DNA of 64,000 bases. It comes from Branchiostoma floridae (taxonomy: Eukaryota > Chordata > Leptocardii > Amphioxiformes > Branchiostomatidae). The stretch lies in NCBI RefSeq assembly GCF_000003815.2, contig NC_049989.1, forward strand, positions 9,278,880 to 9,342,879, in the 5' to 3' direction. How positions within the stretch are numbered: position 1 is the stretch's first letter; each line of letters opens with the position of its first letter. Both the position numbers and the translations under genes were made by a program. The notes under the pieces are model-generated. The model ran no database searches, was not told where the DNA came from, and saw only the letters and a program-made list of their open reading frames with translations. Shown here one piece after another: positions 42,901-57,900 of the stretch.

Positions 42901-45900
42901 ATACGCTGGCGGAACGTGACACCACACCAGCTGTCTTGATTACACTAATTAAAGAATCTACTGGAGCATTCAAGACTGGCTGCCAGTGTTCAAATATTGA
43001 TACTCGAAAGGTGGACGGACGTAGCGTCCATTTTGGTGAGCGCACTTCACCCCCCTCCCCGTGTCTGAGGATCAAGCTGGTCACACATGCCCGGCACCCC
43101 TTCGGGCCCTTGTGTGTTTAGACTGAGCGTGTGTCGAAGGTGTGCATGGAAGTTTGCTGCACCACGTTTGCAATGATGACTCACTCTCCAAATAATGCTC
43201 TTACACCACGTGTTTCATTTATGTCCAAGAGCATTGAAATATTTCTTATAAAATTTTTGTTAATTCACAGTTTAGCCCAAAGTTACTTTCAAAATTTTAT
43301 GGAGAAGACTTGTAAAAATGCAAACAATTGTCGCTTTGCTTCTTCTCCAAAGGAACATCATGTATCTGTAACACCTTTATCCATTCTCTCCAGAACACTG
43401 TAGAACGCAAAATCTCATTAGCAAGTACTGCCCTTACTGTTCAATGTTTACAAGCTAGGATTAGCTAAAGCACCCCCAATCCACACCGGGCAGCCTGTTT
43501 GACTTTGAACTTTTCGCCTAATCGGTCTGAAGACTTTGCCCCCTCTCGAGAAATGTTGTAATTATACCCAAAAGAAATTACAGCGTGCTTCGCTCTGTTC
43601 AGTTGCCTCCCAGGTTGGATTTTCTCCCCTCTTACAATCTTTCCTTTCAAGCACTTCCTCCCGAAATTGCATTCCATGTAAAGCTTGATTCCACCGCAGT
43701 CTACCAGTGCACTAATTAGGCACCTATCAATGGAGTTTTGACGGTTGTGGCCATGGCCATTTCAGAAGAAAGAAAGCAATTTCTGCCTTTAAATCTAATT
43801 ATTTCTCTAACCAACACATGATAGCTCTGGGCAAACACTATATGGGCACCAAGGACTAGTTTCAGATATAGATACTTCACTGTAACACAACAGCTTCAAA
43901 AGCAAACAATAGTAACATGTATACAAGCATTTAACACACAGTACTTCCATACTGTTGTTGGACCAGACTGCTTTGTTTTAACATATAACATTAACTTACA
44001 CCCTTTTTGAAGATTACATTGAAAGGTGTGTGCTAAAAAGAACCCCCTTTCCGGTGCAAATTGTTACAAAATTCCACGGAACCCCATTGGATTAATATCT
44101 ATGGGGCAGTAATCGTGGATGCAAGGTTTCTTCTAAGCCTTCCTGGCTAGAGTTTGCAATGCAAATTGCTATCGACCATCAACAAGATTAGTGCGTTCTA
44201 CACTCTGCAGTTTAACAAATGAACCAGTTATTAAAGAGAACCTTTCCTAGGGAATGGCAAGCTGGCGGGATGTTTTGAAATCAAGCAATCAATGGAAAAC
44301 ATGCTGGCCAGTCCTAATTGAAAGGCATTTGCCGTGCAGAGTCCTTCATGATTGGATAGGTCTACCGGAAAGAAGTATTTTCTAAAACCTACTGCTCAGG
44401 AATATCGTATCTATACCAGTGCTCTATGTTTGGGGAACCTAAATCATTCAAATTCCTTTTATCTATTCAAGTAATACTTGCTCCCAACACACAAAATCTG
44501 ATTTGCATATCTCCTCTTTTGATAGGGATCATCTGGAAGGTAAAATGCATTTTAGCTATGGGCAAAGATAAACGATATAAAGGTAAACCGAGTAATTTTT
44601 ATATCTTTGAGAGAAATCTTTACCTTCCTCATATACAATACATAATTCCGGGTTTCATGTATTGCTTCCTTCCAACCTTAGAATTCCAGAAGCTTTGTTA
44701 ACAGAATTTCAGCAAAATGGCTCCCGTTTTTTCCTACTGTGCAGGCATGTTATAATTGGGCAACTTGTCAACCCCCAGGAGTATTGGCAGGCCCTGGAAT
44801 CCTGACAGGAATGCCCAGTATTTTGCCTGACCCCTGGGGCTTGTTATGTCTGACAGGTGCGGAGTCCCATGCTGAGATCCCCACCACCCCTGGGTATGTA
44901 GTGGGGAAAGCTGCAAGTCAACTCCAGACACCCACATTTCATCACCTCTAACTACACAAAATTGCCGCTAGCTTGTAGCCCAGAATTTTTTTAAGCAAAA
45001 TTCTAGCACAAAGCACCTCTGTATAAATACATTCTAAATGAACACTGACGTCATTGTGCACAGGGAAAGCTATTTTTCTTGACTAATGCACCAGAAAAGA
45101 AATGAAAACATGGAAAGGAACACATTTTCCATGGCTAGTACTAAAAATGTAATACTGAGAGCAGTAAGACATCTAATAAGGGAAACATTTGGGTTGCCGA
45201 GAGTTCTTAAAATCCAACAAAATCCCTCAGAATCCTGCCACCACGCAGGATCCTTTGTTCTCCTCTCCGTACTGGGGCAGTTTTGCTATGTGATAAACGT
45301 AAACCAATCCTGACTTGAAAAGGGAATATCACTTTCACAGGAAAACATGTCCAAGTAATCTCTCTATCTCCCTGGATGGTTGGAGACTCTACACATGGAA
45401 GGGCTTCCTTCACAACCGAGACAAAATAAGAGTGAGTGGCTACACCATTTTCTCCCAGTTCAAGCAGGTCACCTCGTGGTCTCGACAGATTGCAGTTTCC
45501 GACATATAAACATGTAATTGATCCGTGAGGAAACAGAACACACAGTGCAACCGCCTGCGTTATTTGGGGAACTACGTTTCGAAGAGCACTGCTTAACCCG
45601 CTCGTAAAAATCCACCTCTCTAGTAGGTACCAAGTTGTCCTTGCACATCATTTCAAAACCACATATCAACAATGACAGAAATGTAATGATTAAGGAAATC
45701 TTTCTTTCACATTCAGATGGTCAAACCAATAAAGTACTGACCCATAACCTTGATATCTGCTGAAAATGCACTAGGAGTCAATAATCATCCATTGTGTAAC
45801 ATCAGGTCATCAGTTATATCTGCTGCACATGCATAAAATCCATGACCCAAAGGAAACACTGTGTACTTAAATTTTGTCAGATCTGCAAATTGCAGTGAAA

Positions 45901-48900
45901 TGCAATAAGGTAGAGAAGTCCTTAACAAACTCTTAACCTGAAAATCTCAAAAAGAGTAGAGCATATATAAAAATAATTTTACAGTTTCTTATTAACATAA
46001 ATAATATATCAATGATCTGCTTTAAAACAGTATTTTTTGTGTAATGTTACTGAATGATGTTTGCTATAACAAGTCATAAATAAAAACCAAATTTCATGTC
46101 ACTTTGAAGACTCTACAAGCACAATTGCAAATTCAGAATTCTCTGATTCAAATCAATATTCTGGTGACAACACCTCTCACAATGGAATATCTCGAAGCTG
46201 TTATGACCAAATCTTTCTACCCTATGATGCAGATTCTGTACCCTTCCCATGCATTGCCTATTCTCTGTGGAGTAATAAACCAGTGCATCAGGATACCTAT
46301 TAGGCTTTAGGTGGCTCTTACCAGGAAAAGCGAGACTCAATCTTTTCACCCGCATTCCATATCAACTGCAAAAATCTAGCTTTAGAACAGAACATTTCTC
46401 TGCAATCCTCACCGTCATGATAAATATCTATGGTTTAAATATCAATTCCAAAGGCATGCTGATATTAAAGCAAGAAAGCTATTCTGGTACTGGTAGCTTC
46501 TCTTTTTTTATTAAAAAAATGGTTATGAGACCAGTAACATCCAAGAGGAAAATCCTCCCCCCCAGGCCACAGGAAATAACAGTCTATAATAATTGTACAT
46601 TCATACACAAATGTCAGTCACAAAGGACCAGGCAGCAATACATCATTTACATTATGCCATCAAGATAGAAGTACATGCCAATGATTAAATAAAGTCAATG
46701 AAGCAAAGCTGTTTTAACCTTCCCACATAGCTTGCTTTTAAACATTTGAACATGTGTGATAACACCATTTTGCAGTCTTCTTTATTTTCTGACTTTTCAA
46801 TCAGCATGGGGTGTTATGTTTCTGTCTGTTTCAGACAAAACACAGCCACTGGTTTGAGCTTCCCCTCTTTAATCCTTCCAACATACACCTAAGCTTCCAG
46901 GCCAGATGTGTGGTAGGGATGGCCCTTTCTTGCTAAAAGTCTAGTGCCTGAAAAAAATCAACTATTGATGAACTGCAATATCCCAGGCAATAAATTATAG
47001 CGGGCAAGGGGTTACGTACCTCTGCATTGCGATTTGTTGCTGCCATTGTCTTTCAGCTTCTGCTCGCTGTGGGTCCATGCTTGCGGTAACGGTCATGCTT
47101 CCATGTTTCTGGTTGCTCGAAGTAGTGATCTGCCATCTTGTGGGGTCCAAGGGCCTTGCTCCAAGTACCTGAATGCCATTTTTGGGTTTAGCCCTGAAAC
47201 AACAACAAAATATACAAAATCTTTCTCACAAAAAGGTGAAGAAATATTTACAAATGTTCCTAAAATTTCCACCTTTGAAGCATTCATATGAAAAATTTCT
47301 AATCCCATTAAAATCATGTTTAACCAAGGATTCTCTATTGCTCTTAATTAATTTTTTGATTCTACCTGCTATGGTGTATTTATGGTACCACACTTGCATT
47401 ATAAATAACACATCCAAGCTTTGCAATAGCATGTTTATAAGATAACCACATATCATATAGCTTTTAATAAATTATGTTCTTTAAAAAAATTTCTATTTTT
47501 ACCCGTTACAGGGTTAGCTTTTAACAGAATTTTTCTTTGACACAAGTGAATAAAAGCAACAAAATTTGTACACATGAAAAGGACTGGAGATCTTGTGAGC
47601 TCAAACAGCAAGTCTTTGATCTCTGACCTTGTTTCCATATCAAACAAGGTATCGGTAACCTACACCCTTTGATGTATTTTTCTTTCTCAAAGCAGAGACA
47701 AATGTATTAATTTACACTGGCACACTGCTGGAGCTTTACAAAGGCTTGTTTGCACAAGATTGTTCACATGGATAGAAAGACTCTTTTTAGTATTCTGTAC
47801 TTGCAACTTGTGGTCCCCATGTGTATCTGCTTTTCTTTTTGTCAATGGTCTTGATCAATGCTACATAAGATTATTCATGGCCTAAATCTAAATGTAAGCT
47901 TGTACAGTGGAACAGTGGCATTTCATGTGACAGTAAAAACAAACTCTCGCTTGTGAAAGCACATGTATACAATGACAGGATAAGCATTTTTCAAAGAGTA
48001 AAATCCTGTATTCACATGCAACAACACTACAACCATTACTATTGGTTGATAAATAGCATTTTTTTTCTTATTTTGTAATTTTTCAAAGAGGATTTACAAT
48101 GCAGCATTATTTGCTGTATTATCCCTGTGCAATGCACATGTGACTTCAAATATCCAAATGACATTCTTGATACGGCCTCAAGTATACCCTTTTTTAATGA
48201 GGATCTTAAAGTACCTGCCAGGATGATCAGATATGAACTTACATTACTGCAATCAGTTATAAAATTGCTTTGTTCTGACTACATCATGCCTGTGGCATAC
48301 ACCGCGTAAAACAAGATTTATCTACATTTGCAGCTGGAAATTTTACAAAAATTCACAAAGGAAATCATGTGTTGGAAACATCAGTGTTGCCGGTTCACAA
48401 CCCCAACTTCTCTGATTGCCCTCCCAGCTTCAATTATTGATCTATGCGAACGCCAGACAGCCATTTTGCCCTTGAGACGACATTGTCAGCCATCATCACT
48501 TGGTGGGGCGACACCTCAATGTCAAATAGATTTGACCCTCCTTCCTTGCCTGTATTTCAGTAGTATCCTCTTGCCCTTTTATCAGCTTTACACACACTTT
48601 AGGATGCAGAATCAGGGTATTAAATGTCAGAACCAGAGGTGATTACATTTAATACAATTGCAGGCTACTAGCAAGGACCTTTTTGAACCTTCTGAAGATA
48701 GGAAATGGGTGATAAGGAATTGCTCAGTCAGTGGCCTAAATTTCTTATTTCAATGACATGTTATAAATTGTATGGTGAGATCTGTTTATTCATCACTTAT
48801 ATTATAAATTTTGGCAAGGAGATTATGCAGAAAGCAAACTCCATGACATTTTAAAACCATGCCTTTGTAAATCCAACGGAAATGGGTGATAAGGAATTGC

Positions 48901-51900
48901 TCAGTCAGTGGCCTAAATTTCTTATTTCAATGACATGTTATAAATTGTATGGTGAGATCTGTTTATTCATCACTTATATTATAAATTTTGGCAAGGAGAT
49001 TATGCAGAAAGCAAACTCCATGACATTTTAAAACCATGCCTTTGTAAATCCAACGTTAGATTACACAGTGTCTGCAATCACATCTCAATTTATCTTCCAG
49101 ATATCATTATCTGTGTTTATCTTATACTCTCAAGGGAATGTTTCTGACAGTCTTATAACATAATGGATTGGGACCAGAATTTGTCCTTTAGAAATGCTGA
49201 TTAATGAGCCCCTAATGCTGCAGAGTTTATAACTCCTTTCACTTTTCATAAACATTCACATATAAAGCAATATGAGGGTAATATATAAGCAACTTCTATT
49301 ATTTTCAAGTTGAAAAAGGCCTATTAACCATTGTGAATCACAATATTACGTATACAGCAGTTACCAAAACACCTGTTTTTTTGGCATGATGGGTTTAATT
49401 TTTGTAAATTGCAAGTGCCCGAGTTGCATAAAAATGATGCTGCTTTTTAGAATATGGGAAACAGCCTTTTCAGAGTTAGAAACCCCCTAGATTTTTCCTG
49501 GTTTGGAAACTTTGGTTTCTCCTTTCCACAGTAAAAGCCTTCTACAGCAGTGCTGGACTTGCAGTTCGAGTCCAATACACCTATTGAACTGCATACAGCC
49601 TATTACAGGGAGGTAGAATTCAGGGGCCAAGCAATGGCAGCCTCCTTTTAATAATACAGGAGATCAATATCTACATCACAGATCAAAAGGCTGCTACAGC
49701 AGACATCCATTCTGATACTGAACAAATCTGATGACTAAGTTTGATCCCAGGATGTAACATACCAGCGTTTCAATAAATGTAGTAATGTATATACTGCTCT
49801 GTGATCGGACTTGTTACATGTAATTATTAATTTGTAACCTATCCCAATGGAAAAGTTATTTTAGTCCCCACACATGCCATAATGAAACATTGGGAAGATA
49901 GGAATTCAGGCATACTAAGTGGTATCAAATTTTCTCAGGTACTGGAGATGAAAAATTTCGTGAACAACAAAGATGGCTACACAATCACTGGCAAAGCATC
50001 ATGGGTATTGAATGGAAATGCAGGCCATCTCTGTTCCCAGGGAGAGTGTAGCCTCGCATAAATTCCGCCTCATAAATTTGAACCGACTTGCTGGCAAAAC
50101 CTTTCTGCCAGGAAGGGCTCCAGGACAAAGGCCGATGCTTGAGAACCCATTAGAATATCAAAACGATATTCCGTGGCCTAAAAAACACACCACTTGGAAA
50201 TCGCAACCATTTATGCACAATTCTGGCTGCAGGTCATCCCTTTGAAAATGCAGAAATGTTGCTCTTTGGGGCCATCAATGCACTTTCCCGGAGGTAAAAG
50301 GATGCATTGTAAGACCTTTTAGACCTCATTTATGTATTCTAGTCAGGGCAACTAGGCTATTGGTATGCAAGTGCGTGGTGCAAAGCATGCGAAATGGGCA
50401 CAGGCCATGTTGGCAAGGGCAGGTTCTGCCCGGAGATGCAGCCGACCATGCTAAATGATTACAGTTGGGCAGAATGAACGTAATAAATTATTGAAGGTGA
50501 AAACAGACCACATGGAGTCCGACATGACTTGCCTTCATACACTCGCTTTACACTAGGTTTTTCTGAGACGTCTTGGCCAATACCGTCTCAGCCAAGACCT
50601 TTAACGAGAGCTTTACACACGCTGTGACAAGCTGTCTTGGACTCCCTGCAGAGCAGGCTTGCAGACATTATTCTGTGTCTCTGCATTTAACCACACACTT
50701 TCCTCTGTAATAAGTAGGCAGTTTTTCCACAAATGCAGGGGAAATATAGATGGTTGGATTGTAGTGGACTCCAACAACTATCAGAAAAAAACAGTCCCTG
50801 TTTAAAGAGGTAAAAAAAGGTGTCGAAAATAAGAAAAAAAAAATTACAATGAAAAACAACCTCCTAGTAAACACAGATCCAAAATGCTGTAGAGATTGCA
50901 CTTGGTAGGCTCAATGATACATACCCTTTGACCTACAAATACCGCTCAAAGTTGGCCCTAAGCAGGCTCTGAGACGAATTTTCTAAGACCGTTCTCTTTA
51001 CACAGTAAAAAATGGGTCTTGGCACTCCTGCTGTGCGTCTTCACACCCCTGCTGAGCGTCTTGAGACCACATCTGATGTGGTCTCAAGACGCACAGCAGG
51101 AAATCTGGTCTTGAGACCCCAAATCGCTCTTTACACTGTGGCTGAGACGTCTTGGCTGAGACGGTCTTGAGACGGTCTTGGCCAAGACGTCTCAGAAAAA
51201 CCTAGTGTAAAGCGTGTGAAAATAACCATTGACAAGTTTTCATGCCACATCTGGATTACTTGATGATTTTACCATGCCAGAAAAATGCTGAATATCATGT
51301 CAATTATGCATATGTTTGGCAATTAATATGCCGTGTTTTCTGCCAGTTCTATAACCTTCATATCTGGGATCTCATCACAGATTGGGAGCAAAAACTATAT
51401 TTTCTTACCAGAACACACCACAAGGACTAAAATATTCTATGGATGACAGCTTTAGGCATGTGGCTCCCAGACAGCATTGTTGAACAGGGCAGATGGTTTA
51501 TTGTTTGACAGAGAACCAGTTGAAAGGATATTGTCCTGCTTTTGGCCATCTGCACCCTGAAAATACTGCAGCTTCTGACCCTGGCTTGCAACATTTTTTT
51601 ACTGCATTCATCCACATTTTTCCATGACTATTTCATGCCACTGTACTGGGAATTTCTTTCACTGCTTTTAAATACTACTAAATAATTGATTAATCCACCA
51701 TGGTTACTGTCAGATACCTATGCACTCAGCAACAATTTCCCAGACACTGACTGTACTTCCATTCTGATTTCTTTGACAACTCGTCTGTGGTGACTTTTCG
51801 TGCATGCTTGCATGCAAGACACTTTCCAGGTACTGGATTCGGTATTCATATTTAATGGCAAATGGTCTACATTAACAATATTCTCACCTGTCAAACAAAA

Positions 51901-54900
51901 AAGAAAAATCCCAATGTCCTTACCTGATATCAAATGTCTGCAGGGTAGAATTTCCACTCAGAAGCACTGGGACGGAGAACTGCTGCCCGGGCGTCAGGAC
52001 TTTCTTCGGAACTTTCAACACTAGATTCGAGCCGTCCCCAACTTCTTTATATTGCACTGCTGGTATGGTCAGGAATACTGCACCCACATGTCTCAGTTCA
52101 GGAATCTCTCCCCGCAATCTTTCTTGTCTAATTGAGTTCAAATTCTCTTCTGGACACTGCAAGCTTTCGTCGAGGGGCACCAAACTGTAAAAAACTTGTA
52201 CTTCCTTGTCCTGCCACTTGCCCTGTTGCATGGGGCTCTTTTCCGTCGCCGAATCTTTCCACCAGTGTAGCGGGAGCTCTGTCTCCGCGATACAAAGGCG
52301 TTCAGGTCCGTCTGGTTGACATGTGGCCTTTGCTTCTTTCCCGTCCATCGTTACATGAAGAACGATACACGGTAAGGGTCCAGAGCCCTCATTTCTTGAC
52401 AAGTCGCTTTCCACAATATGAAATAACACCCCCAGTCTGGATTTCTCGGGAGTTAGACTTTTATCTAAGAGGTGCGCCCGAATGTCCAGTTTATAAAACT
52501 GGCCGGGGCTTGTCCGATTTAGGCCAGGAAACAAAAACTCATGTGGCACACTCTGTTGCACTTTGAAGGGGCCGTAGCTGGCTCGGACAACTGCCGGCTC
52601 CCTGGGTCGGAGAAGTGCAAACTGGTCGATTTGCACTGTCTCACTCCCATTGGAGAAAAGGCTACTAAAGTCATCTTGTAGGAAGTAGGCAGAGTCTGCA
52701 TGCTCGTAGGTTAAATGGGCAGGGAAGCTCACAGGGACAGGAAACACCTCCTCTTGTAATGCCTCCTCTGCTATACTGCGGGCTGCTCCTGCATAAACCA
52801 ACACACAAAAAAGCAGTACATTACTATAAAGTATAATGCTTTTTCTTTGACTTACTCTCAGTCTTGCTTTACACACATCAAACACATAACATTAATTTCA
52901 AGGCTATATAATTTGAAGGCTGTAGGTCAAGCCTTTATTCCAAACTTCTTTGCTAAAGAAAGCATGAACGAAAGCCAATAACACATTATCAATATCAATA
53001 TCAAACTTTCAAAGCCATCAACACAATACATAATGAATAAACATTGCACAGGAGAGTAATCATACTATATGTTGGGAATTCGGTGCACAAACCAGATTTT
53101 TTGTTAGAGCTATGAGACCTCAATATGTTAGATACAATGAGGCAACTATCATGTTTAATGTGTGTCAACTGTATTTGGCATAAGATTTATTTTAAACCTG
53201 AAACTTGGGACATTCAAGAGCTAGGTCAATATCAAGTGGTCATCGAGCGGCAGCCTGACTCAGGTGAGAGGATAGCTTCACCTGCGTTGGTGGTCTCGGA
53301 TCACTACCAACACTGAATAGGACACCTATGTCTGCCATTGTTGGAAGCAGGCCCCCTAACGTACCACACAGCTTGTATCCGTCCTTGAGGTAACTTTTGT
53401 GACCCCCAGACACCAAACTACAAGCAAAGCACGGTTTTGATTGGCCGAACCATGCGCTGCACCCAAAATACACTTTGGCAACTTGACTCCTGTAAGGGGA
53501 TAATGTAAACAATCAGCTACCCCTGCGCCAGAATAGCCGAGTTGACACTGTAACTCTAACTGGCCAGTAGTGTAAACTCAACACAAGCTCGCTCTGTTTG
53601 GAGTTACCCGAAAGGAAAAAATTTACACTTTGTGATATGTAACCGCTTTGCTTGGGATGAAGTGCATGCTAACACCACGCAGTGTCTGCGTCGCGTCCCT
53701 TCGAAAGGATCCAGTTGTTTATACTGTCCGCGATTGGCTCAGTGAGCATGTAGATGCAAACTGTCATCTGCTCTGCACATTTTGAATGGCTAGACTTTCA
53801 CTGAGAGTGCCTACCGGGCCACTTGTGTATTGAAGACACTCAAGAACTATATAGTCCATTACAGATAGCAATGGTACATCAGTTACAAGTAGGACTCTTT
53901 CTCAAAACACTACCTGTGATGATAGGAGGGTGGGGGAGATGTTAGCCCTAAAGGTTTTATGGCTTCCCAATCTGCAATTAACACTTAACAACAGTATATT
54001 CTCACATTCAGTCTATATAAATATGCCAGACCACATTACAACACAGTTAGCTACAAAGCAGCATCTTCATTTTGGTAAGCTTGACTCCAGATTGGATGTT
54101 CACAAAGTATCAAGGGAGAGTGTACTTGTGCAACCATGTATAGATGTCATGTGATATTCTGAATATTGAATGTCCTAATCTTATAACAGAATATTGAAAT
54201 CCATATTGCATTACAGCATGGACTATACAATTTGAAATTTGAACAGACAACGACAATGCTTTATTCTTCTTTTCACCTTTTCAATAGTCTCTGGAGAAAA
54301 TAAATCCTACTATGATGTGATAAAATAATCTCGATCTTGCATTGCGAGATCACATGGGAAATCAACTCTTTATAACCTTGGCCCATCATGATGATAGCAA
54401 GTCTTCTAATGTTTCCCATTTGCGAACAAGTTACATTGTTCTCACCAAAGTAATTACAATGATGTTGGATATCTCCCTCCCAAAGCTCATAATACATTTC
54501 AAAAAAGCAGACAAATAACAAGATCTGATGTCTAACAGGTGATAAAGTTTGCAAATGGAATCAAGTGGTAGGTTTCAATTCAGACATGCCCAGCCCTTTG
54601 GGAAAGGAAGTGAGTGCTCTTTATAACATGAGAGCGAACCACTCAAAAAGCCCCCAGAAGTAGTAGTGAAAGCTGTGTCTACAGTGTAACGGTGAGGTCT
54701 GTTTTCTTCGCTCCCCTGCTTTGCCTTCAAGAGGTGTGTAAACACCAGTTGAAGGAACTTGCTTCCAACACAAAGACTTGGAACACATATGTAGTTTGCT
54801 GCGGTCCCTTTGGCAGCCATTTTTTTTGTTCACCCCGTGTTCAAAGAGTTTGCTTGAATTAATCATTAACTAACCCACCTTTTTTACAACCTTTGAAGAT

Positions 54901-57900
54901 TAAAGTTTACAGCCTAATGGCTAGATCTAATAGACCTTGCCGCAGTAGATAAATAACCGATTTTCACACATGGAGTTGTGTAAACTTCTTGTAATCATTC
55001 CAAGTTTGGGGAGAAAACAGAGGCTACACATGTGGATGTGTGCACACAGTCTACGATTGCAAGCCACTCCAGGCTACCTGTTTGCTTTTATTCCTTCAAA
55101 CGTATACTTCCAAACACAGGCGATTATATAGGACTGGGAGATAGGCAATATTTAGGGTTGAGCTCCATTGTATGTGTATGTTGTTGCCTGATGGTGGCAT
55201 TTCAAAGCATGTTTGTTGACATTATGATCGACCAATGGACCGTCTACCTCCCACGCTTGGCTGCCTTTTCGCAACCTGCCAGCCAACCCTCCACCAAACC
55301 AGCCAGGAACTCCTATCTAAACATCACAAACATTTCCCCCTGCCAACTGTCTTTCCTAAGAGTAGGATCAGCGGGGGAAGCCTCTTGACAATGCTGTCGA
55401 TAAGCCTTGTTTTGTCGCTCTCTTCTAACAGGGTATTTAGCCGCCGGCCACCAGGCAAAAGTCTCTGGTTACTTGTGCCAGATTACATGGCCATTTTTCG
55501 GTGCAAGTGATCCGAGGCATCTTACATGCAGCCTATTGTTCCAACCCACCAACCCTTTTCAAACAATATTAAAATCAAGCCGGGTTTGTTAGTTTATATT
55601 TCAGCGCCGACTCAGCCTGAATGAATCGTCAACGTTTACGCCCAGGATACTAAACAGCAACTTTGGTGCTGATTTCAGTATTTTGCAAATTTCCTCCATT
55701 GTTTATGCCTATAAAGGAAAAGCGGTTAGTGGGCGAATCCCCACGCCAACCAGGACGAGTTAGCCACACAGAATGGAATGTCTTTCCAGTTTAGGCATAT
55801 CTTTGACCTCAAAGGACTCTGAAGGATAAACACAAGCAATCATGGCAGAAACACAATCACACTGGTCCTTTCAACATCCGCCTGATTAGATTAAGGTTCC
55901 ATTAGCCTCGCGATGATGAGGCCCGAGAATGTAGACTGCAGGAAACACACGCTGCCGAATGAGTCAGAAACCAATCAGTGGACTGTTCTCTCCATAACCT
56001 AGCGGGACAGAACTTGCGGCCCATTTGCGCCTATAGGCCTAGGAAAACATTTAGCACCCATTACATCCATCAGCATGAATCATGACCAAAAAGATGTTCT
56101 CCCCATCTATGTTGTTAGACACCTCCCTTTCAGCAGATAGGAGAGGATAGTTCATGATAACAGTCCAAGGCATGGCTAGATAGTAAGGATACTTGTAGAG
56201 GTATTTTGTTAATTCAAATGCTAGGCAGTGCCTACTGTTTTGAGCGGCTTATCAGACAATGGTGAGAAGTATATAAATCACATGGAAGGCCATAACTCAG
56301 CTGCAATGTAACTATTTTCCTCTCTCCTTTGTCAAATAAAAAACAGTTAAGATGAACTGAACAGAAAAACAGTATTTTTTCTTTGTATTGCACATTTGTT
56401 TTTCCCTTTTTTCTACCTTTTTACTGCTTCAAAAATTCATATCTTTTCAGTCCCTCAACCAGAGATAAAAACTGATAAGATATTATAATAGAAGTAAAGC
56501 ATAAAATGTGGCAAATTAATAAACATGACTTCCTCATACATGTGCTAAACCTATTTCTCTATGCAGCAGAGGACACCTTCATTTGCTAGTTTTCCCGGAA
56601 GGTTGCTGAAACATGTTTATGGAAATAGATTGAGATCACAGATGCACCTCCAGATTTATCCTCGCATTCTGATTGAAATCTATCATCAGGACAAAAACTG
56701 CTCTCTCGGGATATAATATTTGTACCAGTCAGGAGGGGGAAACTGCAGTCATGCTACCACCTGATAAACCTTGAACTGTGGTGGATTATCAGTGTGTGAT
56801 CTTGCTTTTATTGGGTGGAGTCAGCGTAGGCAAACATTCTATTAGTACAATACATTGTTGTCTGAAAATCGACCAAGCCATGGTCTTCATGAAATAAGGT
56901 CGTTATAATGTACTGCAATTTAACAGTCAGCAACTTGAAATTCTGAGATCACCACTCAAGCTTTTTATCACCTTAAGTTTCTAACTTCTTGGCTCCTTTC
57001 TTTATATAATTATTGATTATAGCATTTGGATTTATTCCTCTGAAAAGAAAATGATGTCACAATCATACCATTGCAATGATCTACTGTATTCTACTATTTC
57101 TACATTCACAGAGAATATGATGATGTAGGAATTTTAGTAAAATTTATAACTGCCATAATGAGGAAATATCTATGCTGCAGAGGCAGGACCAGCAGCCATA
57201 TTGATTTTCTGGGGGCGCAGCTAACCCTCCTTTTCAGTAGGTCATTTACTTTCACCCCGATCAATAATGCATTCCAAAAGGGGCTGTCAAGAACATGGAG
57301 TTTTGCTATTTGGTACGTCGCCAACGTTACCCATGAATCGGATGCCTTTTTCGTTCCAGACAACATTTCAAATTATCTGTTACTGTATCATGACTGGCCG
57401 CCAGAGTATTATCAATAAGAAAAAATTTCTCTGCAGACATCTATTTTGTGTCAAATGATGACAATAGCAATACAATGGATCTTATCTATTGATTTGACCA
57501 GTTGTATAATTCATTATTCAATTATGTACCTACTCAGCAAATCCTTTTCCCACTTGCGCGACCAAACATGCTCCTTAGCAGAATCTCCGTTCAAATGCAG
57601 TTTTATTTTTACAGTCGTCACCACGAGCAATTCCGAATCAAGTCTGGTATTATGTGACGATTTCTCCTACATCTCTGGCATTTGTATTGATTTTTCAGTC
57701 CTACAAACACACCGACCATCTCGAACAAACCGGTGCCAACAAATTATTGACAGAAATAGTTTTGTACCTGTGGATATACATCCACCAGATAATGATCAAA
57801 TAACTGGCCAGCTGACTGTGTTCTCAAAAGTATTGATTGAACTGAACCATTCTTGCCTGCCATTGTTTTTTTTACAGTATTGGATCCTTTTTTACGGCAC

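Larger units (their letters stand above)
47194..51923 (-). other. TMEM132 intron of 4.7 kb
   Basis: Contains the perfect 177-bp duplication at 48701-49054 and the TIR element at 50540-51218. The stretch 49950-50470 is non-repetitive and less AT-rich than its surroundings. No coding exon is required or seen. Confidence 0.5.
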
